Of a stretch of DNA of 64,000 nucleotides, positions 1 through 9,932 are shown piece by piece. The stretch lies in NCBI RefSeq assembly GCF_963675585.1, contig NZ_OY776413.1:372001-436000 (forward strand), given 5' to 3'. This stretch comes from an uncultured Draconibacterium sp. GTDB lineage: Bacteria; Bacteroidota; Bacteroidia; Bacteroidales; Prolixibacteraceae. Numbering within the stretch: position 1 is the stretch's first letter; each line of letters starts with the position of its first letter. The notes under the pieces were generated by a model. It saw only the letters and a program-made list of their open reading frames with translations, made no database searches and had not been told where the DNA came from. The translations under genes were made by a program, and so were the position numbers.

Positions 1-2
1 GT

Positions 3-641
3 TTTGCACTTTTTTACATTGCTGGATCGAAGTGGTTAACAAAATGGTTTAACCCACAAAACTGGACCGTTTTAAAGGAATGTGTTTCGTTTATAGTTCT
101 TTTCAATTTCATGACAATTTTATGTTTGGTGTATCATCAGCAGCTTATTGGAGGGTATTCCATTACCTGGATTGTTTATTTCCATTTTTTTAAATACAGT
201 GTAGCTGTGGGAACTTTACCCTTTCTTATTATTTTTTATCACAAGTTCATCTCGAGAAGAGAAAATATAACCATCGAGAAAACAGTTAATACGAAAAAGC
301 CGCAACTGATTACATTTGAAAGTTCCAATAAAACCGAGAAATCGTTGATTTTAGCAGAGAATGAGATTTTATATTTAAAGTCGGATGGCAATTATGTTGA
401 GGTTTACAGTTGCAGTAATTCCAAATTAAACAAACATTTGATCCGAAATACCCTGAATACGATGATCTCGCAACTACCTGCCGAGAATTTTTTAAAAATT
501 CATCGTTCATTTGTTGCCAATTTAAATTTTGCCGAACAAATAGGCTTAAACGGTTCTACTTATGAGTTAACTCTAGCAAATAACATCAAACTACCTGTTT
601 CAAGAACGCTTGCAAAAACCTTAAAACAAAAGTTAGTATAA
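3..641 (+). CDS. LytTR-family transcriptional regulator with membrane N-terminus (5' end outside window)
   Basis: The frame stays open to the left window edge, so the gene is cut at its 5' end; an internal ATG at 111 is not convincing because coding continues upstream of it. The visible part starts with hydrophobic stretches (roughly bases 90-240, at least two membrane segments) and ends with a LytTR DNA-binding domain (about bases 330-640) showing the family pattern ILYLKSDGNYVEVY, then FLKIHRSFVAN and a final LPVSR motif. LytTR domains bind DNA direct repeats, and membrane-anchored versions are common in Bacteroidota. Its target is unknown. The CPBP protease gene follows after about 200 bp. 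Confidence 0.85.
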   Translation, partial: FALFYIAGSKWLTKWFNPQNWTVLKECVSFIVLFNFMTILCLVYHQQLIGGYSITWIVYFHFFKYSVAVGTLPFLIIFYHKFISRRENITIEKTVNTKKPQLITFESSNKTEKSLILAENEILYLKSDGNYVEVYSCSNSKLNKHLIRNTLNTMISQLPAENFLKIHRSFVANLNFAEQIGLNGSTYELTLANNIKLPVSRTLAKTLKQKLV

Positions 642-845
642 TTTATCGTTTTTCGAACTTGCAATTCATCCCTTGTTGTTGCAAAACAGCACTTTTGATT
701 GCAGAACAACACGTAATCCTGCTGTTTATCACTTCCATTTTTTAATACCAAAAAACTGCTTTTTATTTGTTCCAGAATCAACAAACGCTCATTTACAACC
801 AGATGCGTTTTTACTACAACAACTAAAAATTAAATTATTGGTATC

Positions 846-1616
846 ATGAAGCGAAATTTAGTTTACACAACATTACTACTTGTCGGATTTATTGTTTCTT
901 ATTTTGCATCAAAAATTTTATATTTTTTTAATCCCGCCTGGGCTACGTATTTACCCAAAAATGCTTTCCTGTGGCATACTTCCTGGTTTGTTTTACGTTT
1001 ACTTCCTGTCGCTTGCATTGCAGCACTTGTTTCAAAAAAGAAAATATTGAGCGATCTTGGTTTAAGTGCTAAATTTCTTCAGCCATTTTTATACGCCTTG
1101 TTATTTACAATGCCTATGTTTATTGGGTTTGCCCTTGTAGGGAAGGTAAACTCGGAGTTCAATTTCAATAAAGTATCTTCGAATTGCATATATCCCGGAA
1201 TATTTGAAGAAATTTTGGTACGTAGCTTTCTAATCGGATTGTTATTTCGTCGTTTAAAATGGGGATTTATACCTGCCTCACTACTGGGAGCACTATTTTT
1301 CGGTGCCTGGCATATTTACCAGGGACACGACCTGTTAAGCTCTATATCTGCCTTTTTAGTCACAGCCGCCGGTTCAATTTGGTTTGGGTGGTTATATCTG
1401 GAATGGCGTTTTAACGCTTGGATTAATATATGTCTTCATATTCTGATGAACTTTAGCTGGCTTTTATTTAGTGTTGAAGGTGGAGCTTCCGGAACTATTT
1501 GGGCAAATGTTTTTAGAATACTAACGGTTGTAATTTCAATTTTACTCACTATCAAAATACAATCAAAAAAGAAAGGATTTATAGTGAATAGAAAAACACT
1601 TTGGAGCAATGCCTAA
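846..1616 (+). CDS. CPBP-family intramembrane metalloprotease
   Basis: A 256-residue multi-pass membrane protein with the three CPBP (CAAX protease/bacteriocin-processing) signatures: EEILVR at residues 121-126, FGAWH with His156, and HxxxN at 198-202. These glutamate, histidine and asparagine residues form the metal-dependent active site in this family. The ATG follows an AT-rich leader about 200 bp after the LytTR gene. The family includes prenyl-protein proteases and bacteriocin-immunity proteins, and nothing here identifies the substrate. The gene stands alone; the next gene is on the other strand. Confidence 0.85.
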   Translation: MKRNLVYTTLLLVGFIVSYFASKILYFFNPAWATYLPKNAFLWHTSWFVLRLLPVACIAALVSKKKILSDLGLSAKFLQPFLYALLFTMPMFIGFALVGKVNSEFNFNKVSSNCIYPGIFEEILVRSFLIGLLFRRLKWGFIPASLLGALFFGAWHIYQGHDLLSSISAFLVTAAGSIWFGWLYLEWRFNAWINICLHILMNFSWLLFSVEGGASGTIWANVFRILTVVISILLTIKIQSKKKGFIVNRKTLWSNA

Positions 1617-1702
1617 TTTATTCCAGAAAAGAAAATGAGGAATATCAGACCAGACTTTATTATTTTCCATGTAGTTCGATCCAAGAAAAGAAAGGGTGTA
1701 AA

Positions 1703-4249
1703 TTACAATTCAATTTTAAAAAACAAGGCAGGGGTAAACGGAACTGCATCGGCATAAATCCCAACCAGACTAATATCGTCGACAGTGGTTCCAACAATGT
1801 TTGCATACTTTATATTGTTGGTGTTAAATACGTTTAAAATCGAAATACCTGCTTCGGCTCTTACGTTCCCGGGTTTAAACTTGTATACCAACGATGTGTC
1901 CAGACGTTTATAGGGCTGATTTGCATTGGTTCCCTCTTCGGTTTCAAAACTGAAACGTGCAAAACCAGAACCATAAATATAATTGGCTGAGAAATAAAAT
2001 GATTTGTAATTGAATACTCCTGCAAATTTCAACTCATGCTTTTGGTGATGCGGCGCCAGTTTATACACATCATTCAAATAAAACGGAAAGTGCTCTTCGG
2101 TTTTACTTAAGGTGTACGAAATCCATGCCATGTGACGCTTGTATTCCTTTTTTACAAAAATATCGAGTCCTTTGGCACGTGCATCACCCGAGTAATAACC
2201 TTCTTCAATGCGTTTGGTTCCAACAAAATAGCGGTTAAGTCCATCGGTAGTTTTAAAATAAGCTTCTGCACTTACTGTTAAACCATCTTTGTTAAACGAT
2301 ACGCCCACTACTTTGTGCTCGGCACTTAAAACAGAAATATTGTTTTTATCGGCATTTATCCAAAAGTAGGCCATGTTTGCGCTACTGTCTACCACCGAGG
2401 TTTTAGATAAAAACTGGTTGTACAATCCCCACGAAGCATTCACTTTAAATCCTTCGGAAGGAGTTAGAGAACCCGATATTCGTGGTTCAAAAAACATTTC
2501 GTTCAAATCTCCCGCATAAACAATGCGCAAACCTGTTTTAATATCCAGCATCTCGCCCAAGGGTAACTCGTCCTGACCGAACACAAATACCCGCGACGAA
2601 TTCGAATTTACATCCATTGCGACTTTGTTGTTCCAGTTACGTAATAATTTTACATGATTGTTTTCTGCTCCTGCCCCCAAAATAAGTTTGTGCCCGGCAT
2701 TGAAACTCAGTGTATGTTCTGCTTTTAGTGTCACCTCATCCACAGCATTATCAGTATCAATTACTCGATTTATGTCCTGAATAAATTTATGTACACTATT
2801 ACTGGTATCCTGCTCAAAAGACTTTTGCTCGAATGCAGAATAGCTTAACAAAAGATGAGTGATGCTATTATCCGACCAGTGCTGCGAAAACTGCATCGAT
2901 CCGCCCAGTTGTTTGTTTTTCTCTTTTTCTGTCCTCGAAAAAAACACTTGTCCTGCCTGTCCACCAGCATCATACGAAAACTGATCTCCGCCGGCATATA
3001 AACTTAATGCAAACCTGCTGCCCTTATCTCCTTTAAACGAATATTTTAAATTGGCATCGCGAAAAACAAAATCGGGAATAACTTCCCGGTCTTCCAACCT
3101 GTTTGTCCACAATCGCCAAAACACACCTTTCCCTCTGGTGATTTCTTTCTCAAAAAGGTTTATGGAAGTTGGACTGTACAATTGATAGTAGGTTTGCCGG
3201 TAGGCTCCCATTATCGACGACTTTTTTGAAAGAGGAACCTGGAGCATGGAATTTACAGTGGTAGAATTTATTACAAAAGAAAAAGTGGGTTTTAGTAATG
3301 TACCATCCTTTCCTTCAATATCAACAATACCTCCAACACGACCACCGTACCGGGCTTCATAACCTCCTTTCATTACTTCAATGTTTTTAACCATAAATGG
3401 ATTTACAACACTGATATTATCATTAAAGTTTTTTAGCCCAAAAACAGTAAATCCGTCGAACTGAATTTTACTGTGACTTTCGTAAGCTCCCCAAATCAGC
3501 AAATCGTTTGATTGCTCGCCTGCTGCCAGAATACCCGGCATTAAACGTAAAAGATTAAATACCGAATTGTCGCCGTGCCCCGGAAGAATGGGTGCAATTT
3601 GATGATTGATCTTCATACGTCCGGCCCGGTCACCAATCAATGTCGATTTTTCTATTGGATTGCTTATAATTTGTACCTCTTTTATACTCTCAATATGTGG
3701 AGTAAGAAAAAAACGCCGGTTTAAACTCCTATTTACAATGGTATCGTAAATAAAATATCCCAGATGCGAGATTTGAAGATTATAACTGCTGTCGGCCGAG
3801 GCGATGTAATTAAAATTACCCTGCTGATCGGACTGAATGGACCTGCGATTGATTAAAATATACGAATACGGCAAAGGTTCGTAAGTTTTGGCTTCCAATA
3901 CTTGCCCCGAAATCTGGGTGAATGATGCTTTTGGTTCGTTTGGCTTACGCGGGATAATTAAAAATACCTCGCCCGATTTTTCAAGGTCGAGTGGCAGATT
4001 CCGGAGCAAATACAACAATGCTTCGTTTTCTGATTGAAAAGAACGATTTACCGAAACGCTGTATTGCGAAAGTAAATCGTTATCGAACGCAAACTGAAGT
4101 CCATACGTTTCCTTCAAATCAAGTAACACCTGACTCAAAGAAGCTTTGCGAACATCGAGCTTTATGTTTTGGGTTGTTTGTGCAATAACCTGAGTTAAAC
4201 ACAGGAAGAATAAAACAACCATCATGGTTCGTTTTGCCATTTCAACCAA
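1703..4249 (-). CDS. TonB-dependent outer-membrane receptor with STN and carboxypeptidase-like N-terminal domains
   Basis: An 848-residue protein. A signal peptide (about residues 1-24) is followed by a secretin/TonB short N-terminal (STN) domain (about 25-100), a carboxypeptidase-D-like regulatory fold (about 113-190, starting ISGQVLEAKTYEPLPYSYI), a plug (about 215-330, containing MKNIEVMKGGYEARYGGRVGG-like text) and a long beta-barrel to the C-terminus. An in-frame ATG at 4240 could also be the start and places the signal peptide better. It lies 23 bp downstream of the FecR gene in a sigma-FecR-receptor unit. In such units the STN domain is expected to signal ligand binding to FecR and the ECF sigma factor. 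The ligand cannot be read from sequence. Confidence 0.9.
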   Translation of the reverse strand: MVEMAKRTMMVVLFFLCLTQVIAQTTQNIKLDVRKASLSQVLLDLKETYGLQFAFDNDLLSQYSVSVNRSFQSENEALLYLLRNLPLDLEKSGEVFLIIPRKPNEPKASFTQISGQVLEAKTYEPLPYSYILINRRSIQSDQQGNFNYIASADSSYNLQISHLGYFIYDTIVNRSLNRRFFLTPHIESIKEVQIISNPIEKSTLIGDRAGRMKINHQIAPILPGHGDNSVFNLLRLMPGILAAGEQSNDLLIWGAYESHSKIQFDGFTVFGLKNFNDNISVVNPFMVKNIEVMKGGYEARYGGRVGGIVDIEGKDGTLLKPTFSFVINSTTVNSMLQVPLSKKSSIMGAYRQTYYQLYSPTSINLFEKEITRGKGVFWRLWTNRLEDREVIPDFVFRDANLKYSFKGDKGSRFALSLYAGGDQFSYDAGGQAGQVFFSRTEKEKNKQLGGSMQFSQHWSDNSITHLLLSYSAFEQKSFEQDTSNSVHKFIQDINRVIDTDNAVDEVTLKAEHTLSFNAGHKLILGAGAENNHVKLLRNWNNKVAMDVNSNSSRVFVFGQDELPLGEMLDIKTGLRIVYAGDLNEMFFEPRISGSLTPSEGFKVNASWGLYNQFLSKTSVVDSSANMAYFWINADKNNISVLSAEHKVVGVSFNKDGLTVSAEAYFKTTDGLNRYFVGTKRIEEGYYSGDARAKGLDIFVKKEYKRHMAWISYTLSKTEEHFPFYLNDVYKLAPHHQKHELKFAGVFNYKSFYFSANYIYGSGFARFSFETEEGTNANQPYKRLDTSLVYKFKPGNVRAEAGISILNVFNTNNIKYANIVGTTVDDISLVGIYADAVPFTPALFFKIEL

Positions 4250-4272
4250 CTTTCATTTAACGAATTCCCGGT

Positions 4273-5136
4273 TTAACTTTCGTCTGTCACCAGATATACA
4301 TTTTCTGCTTGTTTTACAAACTTAAGTTTCATGGGTCTGCAAACAAAATCCAACACCTCTTCAACGTTGTGTTTCTTCGAAAAATTGCTTCCAAAGTTCC
4401 GGTTATTTAATTCAGGTTGCAAACGTATGGTTACGGCATATTGTCTTTCTATTTCATCAATCACTTCTTTTAGTGGCCGGTTGGCAAAAAAGAATTGGTT
4501 ATTTTTCCATCCCAGGGCATTTTCTGTTTTAAACATTTTTGTAAGAACCAGTTTTCCCTCTTCCAGTTCAACGTGTACATTTGGCAATAAAACAACCGAT
4601 TCGTTTCCGGGTGCATTTACCTGTACTTTCCCGGTAATACAAGTTACGCGGTATTCGTCATCGCGCGAATAAATAGTAAATGAGGTCCCCAACACCTGTG
4701 TGCTTCCCTTTTCTGATTGAACCGTAAACCTGGTTCCTTTCTGCACATTAAAATAAGCTTCACCGGTAAATTTTAATTTTCGTTCAAAACGCCATTTTAA
4801 AGGGTAGTATTTTAAGGTTGATCCGGCATTTAAATCAACTTTCGAACCATCGGGAAGTTCGGCAAGAATATGTTCTCCGGGTAAACATTCCAGTGTTTTT
4901 GTGTAGCTGGTAACCAATCCCAGTGCACCCAACAACAGGATAAAAACAGCTGCAGCACTCCATTGTATTATTGGATGTAAAAGCCAAATCAATTTTCCTG
5001 CAGGCTTTTTAGTAATCTCCTTTTCGAGTTCAGCCCAAACTTCATTTTCCGATTTCTCCCAATGGATTGTCCCTTTTGAAAAGAACGAATCGTCCCTTTC
5101 TTCTAAATCACTAATATGTAGATTTTTATCATTCAT
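4273..5136 (-). CDS. FecR-family anti-sigma factor
   Basis: A 287-residue protein with a cytoplasmic N-terminus, one membrane segment (about residues 52-72) and a periplasmic FecR domain (about 85-185). A C-terminal domain (about 215-285) matches the DUF4974 layout of Bacteroidota FecR proteins (PLKEVIDEIERQYAVTIR). It overlaps the sigma-factor gene by 8 bp, and the receptor gene follows 23 bp later, so the three are probably co-transcribed. The expected role is to hold the ECF sigma factor until the receptor's STN domain signals across the periplasm. Confidence 0.9.
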   Translation of the reverse strand: MNDKNLHISDLEERDDSFFSKGTIHWEKSENEVWAELEKEITKKPAGKLIWLLHPIIQWSAAAVFILLLGALGLVTSYTKTLECLPGEHILAELPDGSKVDLNAGSTLKYYPLKWRFERKLKFTGEAYFNVQKGTRFTVQSEKGSTQVLGTSFTIYSRDDEYRVTCITGKVQVNAPGNESVVLLPNVHVELEEGKLVLTKMFKTENALGWKNNQFFFANRPLKEVIDEIERQYAVTIRLQPELNNRNFGSNFSKKHNVEEVLDFVCRPMKLKFVKQAENVYLVTDES

Positions 5137-5620
5137 TCGTATTTAAATTCAACCTTAAATAATCCAGTGCTTTTGTCATTCTTTTTTCCACAGCTTTAAC
5201 TCCAATTCCGGCCATCTCGGCTATTTCTGAGTACTTCAGATTTTCTACCCTGCTCATCAAAAATACGGTCCGCTGATTTTCCGGCATATTTTCCAGCGCC
5301 AACCGGTAACTTTCCTTTAATTGCTCGAACTGCATTTGATCTTCGGGCGAATCGGAAACAGCATTAAAATGATAATGCGTAAAAAATTCGAAAGAACGTT
5401 TTTCTTTTCGGTAGTGAGAAATAAACAGGTCGTTGGCAATTTTAAAGAGAAGTCCTTTTACTTTTTCTTGTTGAATAGTACTTTGTTTTTCCCAGATTTT
5501 AAGAAATGTTTCCTGTGCAATATCAGTGGCAAGCTCGGTGTTTCCTGAACGAACAAACACATAGTTGCGCACTTGAGCGAAATGCATTTCAAATAAATTT
5601 TTAAAATCCTGTTTGGTCAA
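5129..5620 (-). CDS. ECF sigma-70 factor (FecI-like)
   Basis: A 163-residue ECF sigma factor with region 2 (about residues 8-75, including DIAQETFLKIWEKQ) and region 4 (about 105-157, helix-turn-helix ending AEMAGIGVKAVEKRMTKAL). It is first in the minus-strand unit sigma-FecR-TonB receptor. The upstream gap of about 160 bp to the lipoprotein gene should hold its promoter. It probably directs transcription of this receptor operon when released by the FecR protein. Confidence 0.92.
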   Translation of the reverse strand: MTKQDFKNLFEMHFAQVRNYVFVRSGNTELATDIAQETFLKIWEKQSTIQQEKVKGLLFKIANDLFISHYRKEKRSFEFFTHYHFNAVSDSPEDQMQFEQLKESYRLALENMPENQRTVFLMSRVENLKYSEIAEMAGIGVKAVEKRMTKALDYLRLNLNTNE

Positions 5621-5779
5621 AGTATAAATTATATTTGGTGTTATTCAAATATACACCACTTTATTCAACTGAAAAAGAGGCACCCGGTTAAATTTATCCA
5701 GCAAATTTATCTCCGGGTACGTTCTTTTTTTGGACTTAACTTTACTGCTTTCAGTCTCTCCCCAATTTCCTGTTATCTG

Positions 5780-6673
5780 TTATTTACACTTACATTTCAC
5801 TTTGTGTTCTGAAAGGTCAATTTCCGTTGTTCCGTCGGCATTTGTCATTTCGGCAATTTCGTCGCAGGTTCCATCACCATAATCCATTGTACAAATTACA
5901 TCTCCGTTTAGTGTAATTTCAATTATTCCTTCAACTATGTATCTGCAATCGCCAACACGTTTTAAAGGTGTGGTAATTGCCTTTTTATAGCTTAATCCAT
6001 CCATTTCAGCAGTAGCGCTTCCGCTAATCGTAATTACATCATCACTGTGGTCATCGGTATCTAAACCAGCAATCCATTGCCATATCCGTTCCGATTCACG
6101 AGTTATCACAGTTGTATCAGAAATAGTTATTGTGAGATTTGAAGTAAATTTCCTGAACATTTCATCCACCTTGTCGACCTCAACAATTGAGGTACCAGTA
6201 ACAACAACAGAATCTTTTCCGAAAGCATTGTAAGTAATTGTTCTCATGTAATCCTGACTCCTTCTTGGTGCCGAAATTTCGATAATCATTTCGCCACTTA
6301 AAACATGTCCGTTGCGGAGTACCGTACTGTCGCCATAATTCAGAGTAATGATTTTTGGATAGCCATCGTTTTCTCCTTCTTCAATTACAACATCAGGACA
6401 TTGAGCCATATATCGCATTTTATGACTTGGGTGCCATCCAAATTTTTTCCCAATTCTCCACCATTCGCTTAAAAGCAATTCTGCGTTGGCAAAGAATTCA
6501 ACTTCTGCCTCCGCTTCAGTTGTTGTGGCTTCAACTTGCACTTCGGCTACTGCAATGGCCGCTGATTTTTCAGATAAATCGTCGCTAATATTTGCAATAT
6601 CGGTGTTTTCATTATTACACGAAAACAGTCCCAAAGCGAGTACAAAAAATGATAATCCAATAATTTTTTTCAT
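5780..6673 (-). CDS. Putative lipoprotein of unknown function
   Basis: A 297-residue protein with a lipoprotein signal peptide (hydrophobic residues 4-17, lipobox ending FSC at Cys19). A low-complexity Ala/Glu/Val linker (about 35-62) follows, then a predicted beta-rich body with repeated patterns such as ISGSATAEMDGLSYKKAITTPL and TYNAFGKDSVVVTG. It ends in a Lys/Cys tail (VKCKCK). I do not recognise the family. It is monocistronic on the minus strand and divergent from the phosphatase-fold gene at 6916. Confidence 0.7.
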   Translation of the reverse strand: MKKIIGLSFFVLALGLFSCNNENTDIANISDDLSEKSAAIAVAEVQVEATTTEAEAEVEFFANAELLLSEWWRIGKKFGWHPSHKMRYMAQCPDVVIEEGENDGYPKIITLNYGDSTVLRNGHVLSGEMIIEISAPRRSQDYMRTITYNAFGKDSVVVTGTSIVEVDKVDEMFRKFTSNLTITISDTTVITRESERIWQWIAGLDTDDHSDDVITISGSATAEMDGLSYKKAITTPLKRVGDCRYIVEGIIEITLNGDVICTMDYGDGTCDEIAEMTNADGTTEIDLSEHKVKCKCK

Positions 6674-6915
6674 GACAATACTATTTTTAAATGGTTGTTT
6701 TGCTAGTTATCCGAAAAAATGGCTTTGCACCCTACCCTTTTTTTATACTTTTTTTTATCCCCTTTTCTCAGCCTCACGCAATCAACTATATTACAATGCT
6801 TTATCATCTGATATCGATTATAAACCTCTTCTTCAAAATCAAAGTCCTCCTCTTCTATTTTCTTTGTTTCGAACATTTCATTTCGTACTTTTAGCCACTT
6901 AATAGTTTCGATTTT

Positions 6916-8559
6916 ATGAAGGCAGGTGTAGTTTTAGTTTTTGCGTTGCTATTTTCAGTTTTAGCAACTTCGGTTTCAGCTCAAAAAAAAGCAGATCAGG
7001 GTAATGCAGCTCCCAAAGTTGTAATGGGTATTGTTGTTGAAAATATGCGTCCCGACTACATTCAACGTTACTGGAATAAATTCGGCCCCAATGGATTTAA
7101 GAAGATTTACACAGAGGGTGCAGTATGTTCAAATGTAAAACTCACGCTCCACAACCAAAATTATGCGAGTGGAACAGCAACATTATTTACCGGGGTTCAT
7201 CCTTCCATTCACGGAATTGTTGCCAATACCTGGTACGACAGATTGAGGAAGAATGAAATTGAATGCACCGAAGACGATTATTACATTACTGTTGGTGCTG
7301 ATACAAAAGCAGGAAACGCCTCACCGAAAAATCTATTATCGACAACCATTACCGACAATTTAAAAATTCTCACGCTCGGCAAAGCCAAAGTTTTTAGTGT
7401 GGCTTTAAACCGCGAATCTGCAGTATTTGCTGCAGGCCACTCTGCCGACGGTGCATATTGGTTCGATACCAAATCGGGAAGAATGATTTCCAGCTCTTTT
7501 TATGTGAGTACCTTCCCCGATTGGGTGCGGCTTTTTAACAGCGAAAATTATGCAGATGTGTACAGTCATCGCACCTGGACCACTCTTTTACCCGAAATGA
7601 CTTACGAAGAATGCCTGCGCGATGATTATATTCTGGAACGAGGTTATTTTGGTGAGTATAATATTTTTCCGCATGCCATAAATAAATACATTAAACGTAC
7701 CGAAGATTTCAGACCTTTTAAAACCACTCCTTCGGCCAATTTAATGATAAAAGATTTTACTTTGAGAATGCTGGATGCCGAAGAAGTTGGAAAAGATAAT
7801 GTTACCGACTTTGTAACCACTGTTTTTTCGTCGATGGATTACGAAAATGGATCCTTCGGACCTGCCTCGCTTGAAATGATGGACTCGTATCTTTACCTCG
7901 ACAAATACATTGAAGAATTGATTACAGAAGTTGAAAAAAGATATGGGAAAGACAATGTTCTTTTCTTTTTAACAGCAAATACATCCGCATCGTACCCCGT
8001 TGAATACCTGAAAGAAGAGTTTAATTTAAGTGTTGATTATTTTAATGTGGAAAGTGCGATTGCATTACTCACCTCGTTTTTAAATATTACTTACGGGGAG
8101 CAAAAATGGATTGAGCACTACTCCGACCTGCAACTCTACCTCGATCATGAATTAATATCAAAAAGCGATAAGGTTACCTTAAACGAACTTCGCGATGTAA
8201 CCTCTAATTTTATTAACCAGTTTGAAGGAGTACAGGTAAGTATGCCTGCCTACCAACTGGAACAAGGCAGCTCGGCAAACGGCATGCTGGAGCCCATCTA
8301 TAATACTTATTACAAAAACAGATCAGGCGATTTTATGTACACCCTAAAAGAAGGCTGGCAACCCGGATATAAATTTAAACGGGTTAATTATACCGATCAA
8401 AGTCGTATACCGCTTGTGTTTTTTGGTAACAATATAAAAGCACAAACCATTTACAACAAGCACAATGCCACCGATCTGGTACCTACCCTTTCCGAAATGC
8501 TCCGCATTCCGGTACCGGATAAGTGCCAGGGAAAAATTATCGATGAATTGCTTTATTAG
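6916..8559 (+). CDS. Secreted alkaline-phosphatase-superfamily protein, probably catalytically inactive
   Basis: A 547-residue protein with a signal peptide (1-22) and the overall layout of PafA-type phosphatases (VVENMRPDYIQRY near 40-52, TLFTGVHPSIHGIVANTWYD near 89-108, a C-terminal TDLVPTLSEMLRIPVPD). The catalytic positions have changed. The first metal-binding Asp is Glu42, the Ser/Thr nucleophile region reads HNQNYASG, the usual TADHG metal motif reads TANTS, and the usual GHxxGP histidine is Ser in NGSFGP. It may be a binding or scaffold pseudoenzyme. The gene is intact and uninterrupted, so it has kept its coding capacity. Confidence 0.8.
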   Translation: MKAGVVLVFALLFSVLATSVSAQKKADQGNAAPKVVMGIVVENMRPDYIQRYWNKFGPNGFKKIYTEGAVCSNVKLTLHNQNYASGTATLFTGVHPSIHGIVANTWYDRLRKNEIECTEDDYYITVGADTKAGNASPKNLLSTTITDNLKILTLGKAKVFSVALNRESAVFAAGHSADGAYWFDTKSGRMISSSFYVSTFPDWVRLFNSENYADVYSHRTWTTLLPEMTYEECLRDDYILERGYFGEYNIFPHAINKYIKRTEDFRPFKTTPSANLMIKDFTLRMLDAEEVGKDNVTDFVTTVFSSMDYENGSFGPASLEMMDSYLYLDKYIEELITEVEKRYGKDNVLFFLTANTSASYPVEYLKEEFNLSVDYFNVESAIALLTSFLNITYGEQKWIEHYSDLQLYLDHELISKSDKVTLNELRDVTSNFINQFEGVQVSMPAYQLEQGSSANGMLEPIYNTYYKNRSGDFMYTLKEGWQPGYKFKRVNYTDQSRIPLVFFGNNIKAQTIYNKHNATDLVPTLSEMLRIPVPDKCQGKIIDELLY

Positions 8560-8600
8560 AAATATAGCGGATTAAGGGTTGTATCGAAAAAAAGGATAAA

Positions 8601-8996
8601 CTAAAACAGTTTAAAATTTCGACGTGGCCCTTCCTTCTTGTCCGATTTCGACTCATCAGTCTTTTTCTGTCGGTTTCTGTCGTGTAAACTATCTGGTTCC
8701 AACATTACTGTTAAAGTAGTATCCGATGTTAATTCCAGTGTTTGCGTGAATGCTTTAAAACCTCCGTCAGTTACATTAAGTTTAAGCGTACCTCTTTCCA
8801 GTATGAGCTTATAAAATCCATTTTGATTGGTAATGGTACCAATTCCTGAGTTGGCTTCAAAAATAGTTACATTCTCAAGAGCATTGCCGTTTATTCCGTT
8901 GTTAACATAGCCGGTTACAGTTATAACCTGTGCCCAGCTAAAATTCGGAATAACGAATAGCAGTAGCGTAATTTGGGTGAATAAAATCGTTTTCAT
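8601..8996 (-). CDS. Secreted carboxypeptidase-like regulatory-domain protein
   Basis: A 131-residue protein: signal peptide (1-22), then one CarbopepD_reg-like beta-sandwich (about 24-102: VTGYVNNGINGNALENVTIF, GIGTITNQNGFYKL), then a charged Lys/Asp/Ser-rich tail. The domain normally forms the N-terminal extension of SusC/TonB receptors, but here it is a stand-alone small protein. It converges with the phosphatase-fold gene. No partner is evident. Confidence 0.75.
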   Translation of the reverse strand: MKTILFTQITLLLFVIPNFSWAQVITVTGYVNNGINGNALENVTIFEANSGIGTITNQNGFYKLILERGTLKLNVTDGGFKAFTQTLELTSDTTLTVMLEPDSLHDRNRQKKTDESKSDKKEGPRRNFKLF

Positions 8997-9443
8997 TTTC
9001 TCCTTTGTTTATTGTTTTTCTGGCTTCTATAAATATAGACAATATAACGCAGGAAAAGGTTGCTTTATGTTTGATATATTTTTAAATAAATGTTAATTCT
9101 TTTTGATCATAATTCAGAAATAATAAATCCCAATTCTTATTAGACCATGAATTGAAGTTCATCAAAAGCTATTCAACAACACAAAAATTCATGATAAATG
9201 TTGGTTCTTTAGCGCTTTCAAAATACCCGTTAAAAATATTGGCATAAACCTGCTGAAAAACATCATGTTAATAAACAATTTCGTAGTTTTTTTTTGTCAC
9301 AACTACGTAAATTTGTTTTATAAATAAAGAAATAATTCTTTATTTGGAAGTCCAAAAAAAGCTTCCTGAACCTGCCTTAACTGGCGCCCTTTTTTAAAAA
9401 ACAAAAACAACTAAAAACCATTTTACAATCTAAATTTTTTCTC
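8997..9443 (+). promoter_or_regulatory. Long regulatory leader of the hydrogenase operon
   Basis: This gene-free 447 bp separates two diverging genes. It holds a TAnnTTTG-type -7 box (TAAATTTG, 9308-9315) and an inverted repeat (CGTAGTT at 9282-9288, AACTACG at 9301-9307). It also holds a Rex-like palindrome TGTTAATAAACA (9266-9277), which would fit redox (NADH/NAD) control of an NAD-linked hydrogenase. The -33 box spacing is not ideal, and the Rex assignment is an inference from pattern only. Confidence 0.4.
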
Positions 9444-9932
9444 ATGGATCCAATCCAATCTTTAATTAAAGACCTCGCTGATAAACACGGCCGGACAAAA
9501 GAAAGTCTATTGCCAATTATGCAAGGCGTTGTTGAACGGGAAAGTTATCTTTCGGAACGTTCGATGGTTGAAATTGCCAGGGAAATTGACATTCCGGCTT
9601 CTGATGTTTACGGTACGGCTACATTTTACTCGTTCCTTGAAACACAACCAACCGGAAAATACATTATCCGTGTTTGCAAAACAATTACTTGCGCAATGAA
9701 AGGTAAAACACAAGTTTTATTTGCCATTCAGGACATGTTAAAAATCAAATTGGGAGAAACCACTCCTGATCGGCGTTTTACTTTGCTCGAAACCAACTGC
9801 CTTGGCTGGTGCCACAAAGCACCTGCAATGCTGGTAAACGACGATGTATTTACAGAACTCACACCGGAGAAGGTGCGAGAGATTCTTTCGGATTATATGA
9901 AATCTGGCGTTAACAATCAAAATTATCAGTAA
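9444..9932 (+). CDS. hydC: NuoE-like [2Fe-2S] subunit of NAD-linked [FeFe] hydrogenase
   Basis: A 162-residue thioredoxin-fold ferredoxin subunit of the NuoE/HydC/HndA family. An N-terminal helical domain (about 1-68) carries the YGTATFYSFL motif. Four cluster ligands are visible: Cys78, Cys83, Cys119 and Cys123 (CxxxxC...CxxxC). It is first in a three-gene operon and its stop overlaps the next start by one base. It should pass electrons between the flavin subunit and the hydrogenase. Confidence 0.92.
   Translation: MDPIQSLIKDLADKHGRTKESLLPIMQGVVERESYLSERSMVEIAREIDIPASDVYGTATFYSFLETQPTGKYIIRVCKTITCAMKGKTQVLFAIQDMLKIKLGETTPDRRFTLLETNCLGWCHKAPAMLVNDDVFTELTPEKVREILSDYMKSGVNNQNYQ

Noticed and set aside
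1601-1837. Short + frame after the CPBP gene
   Set aside because: It overlaps the 3' end of the TonB receptor gene and shows no domain or start signal.
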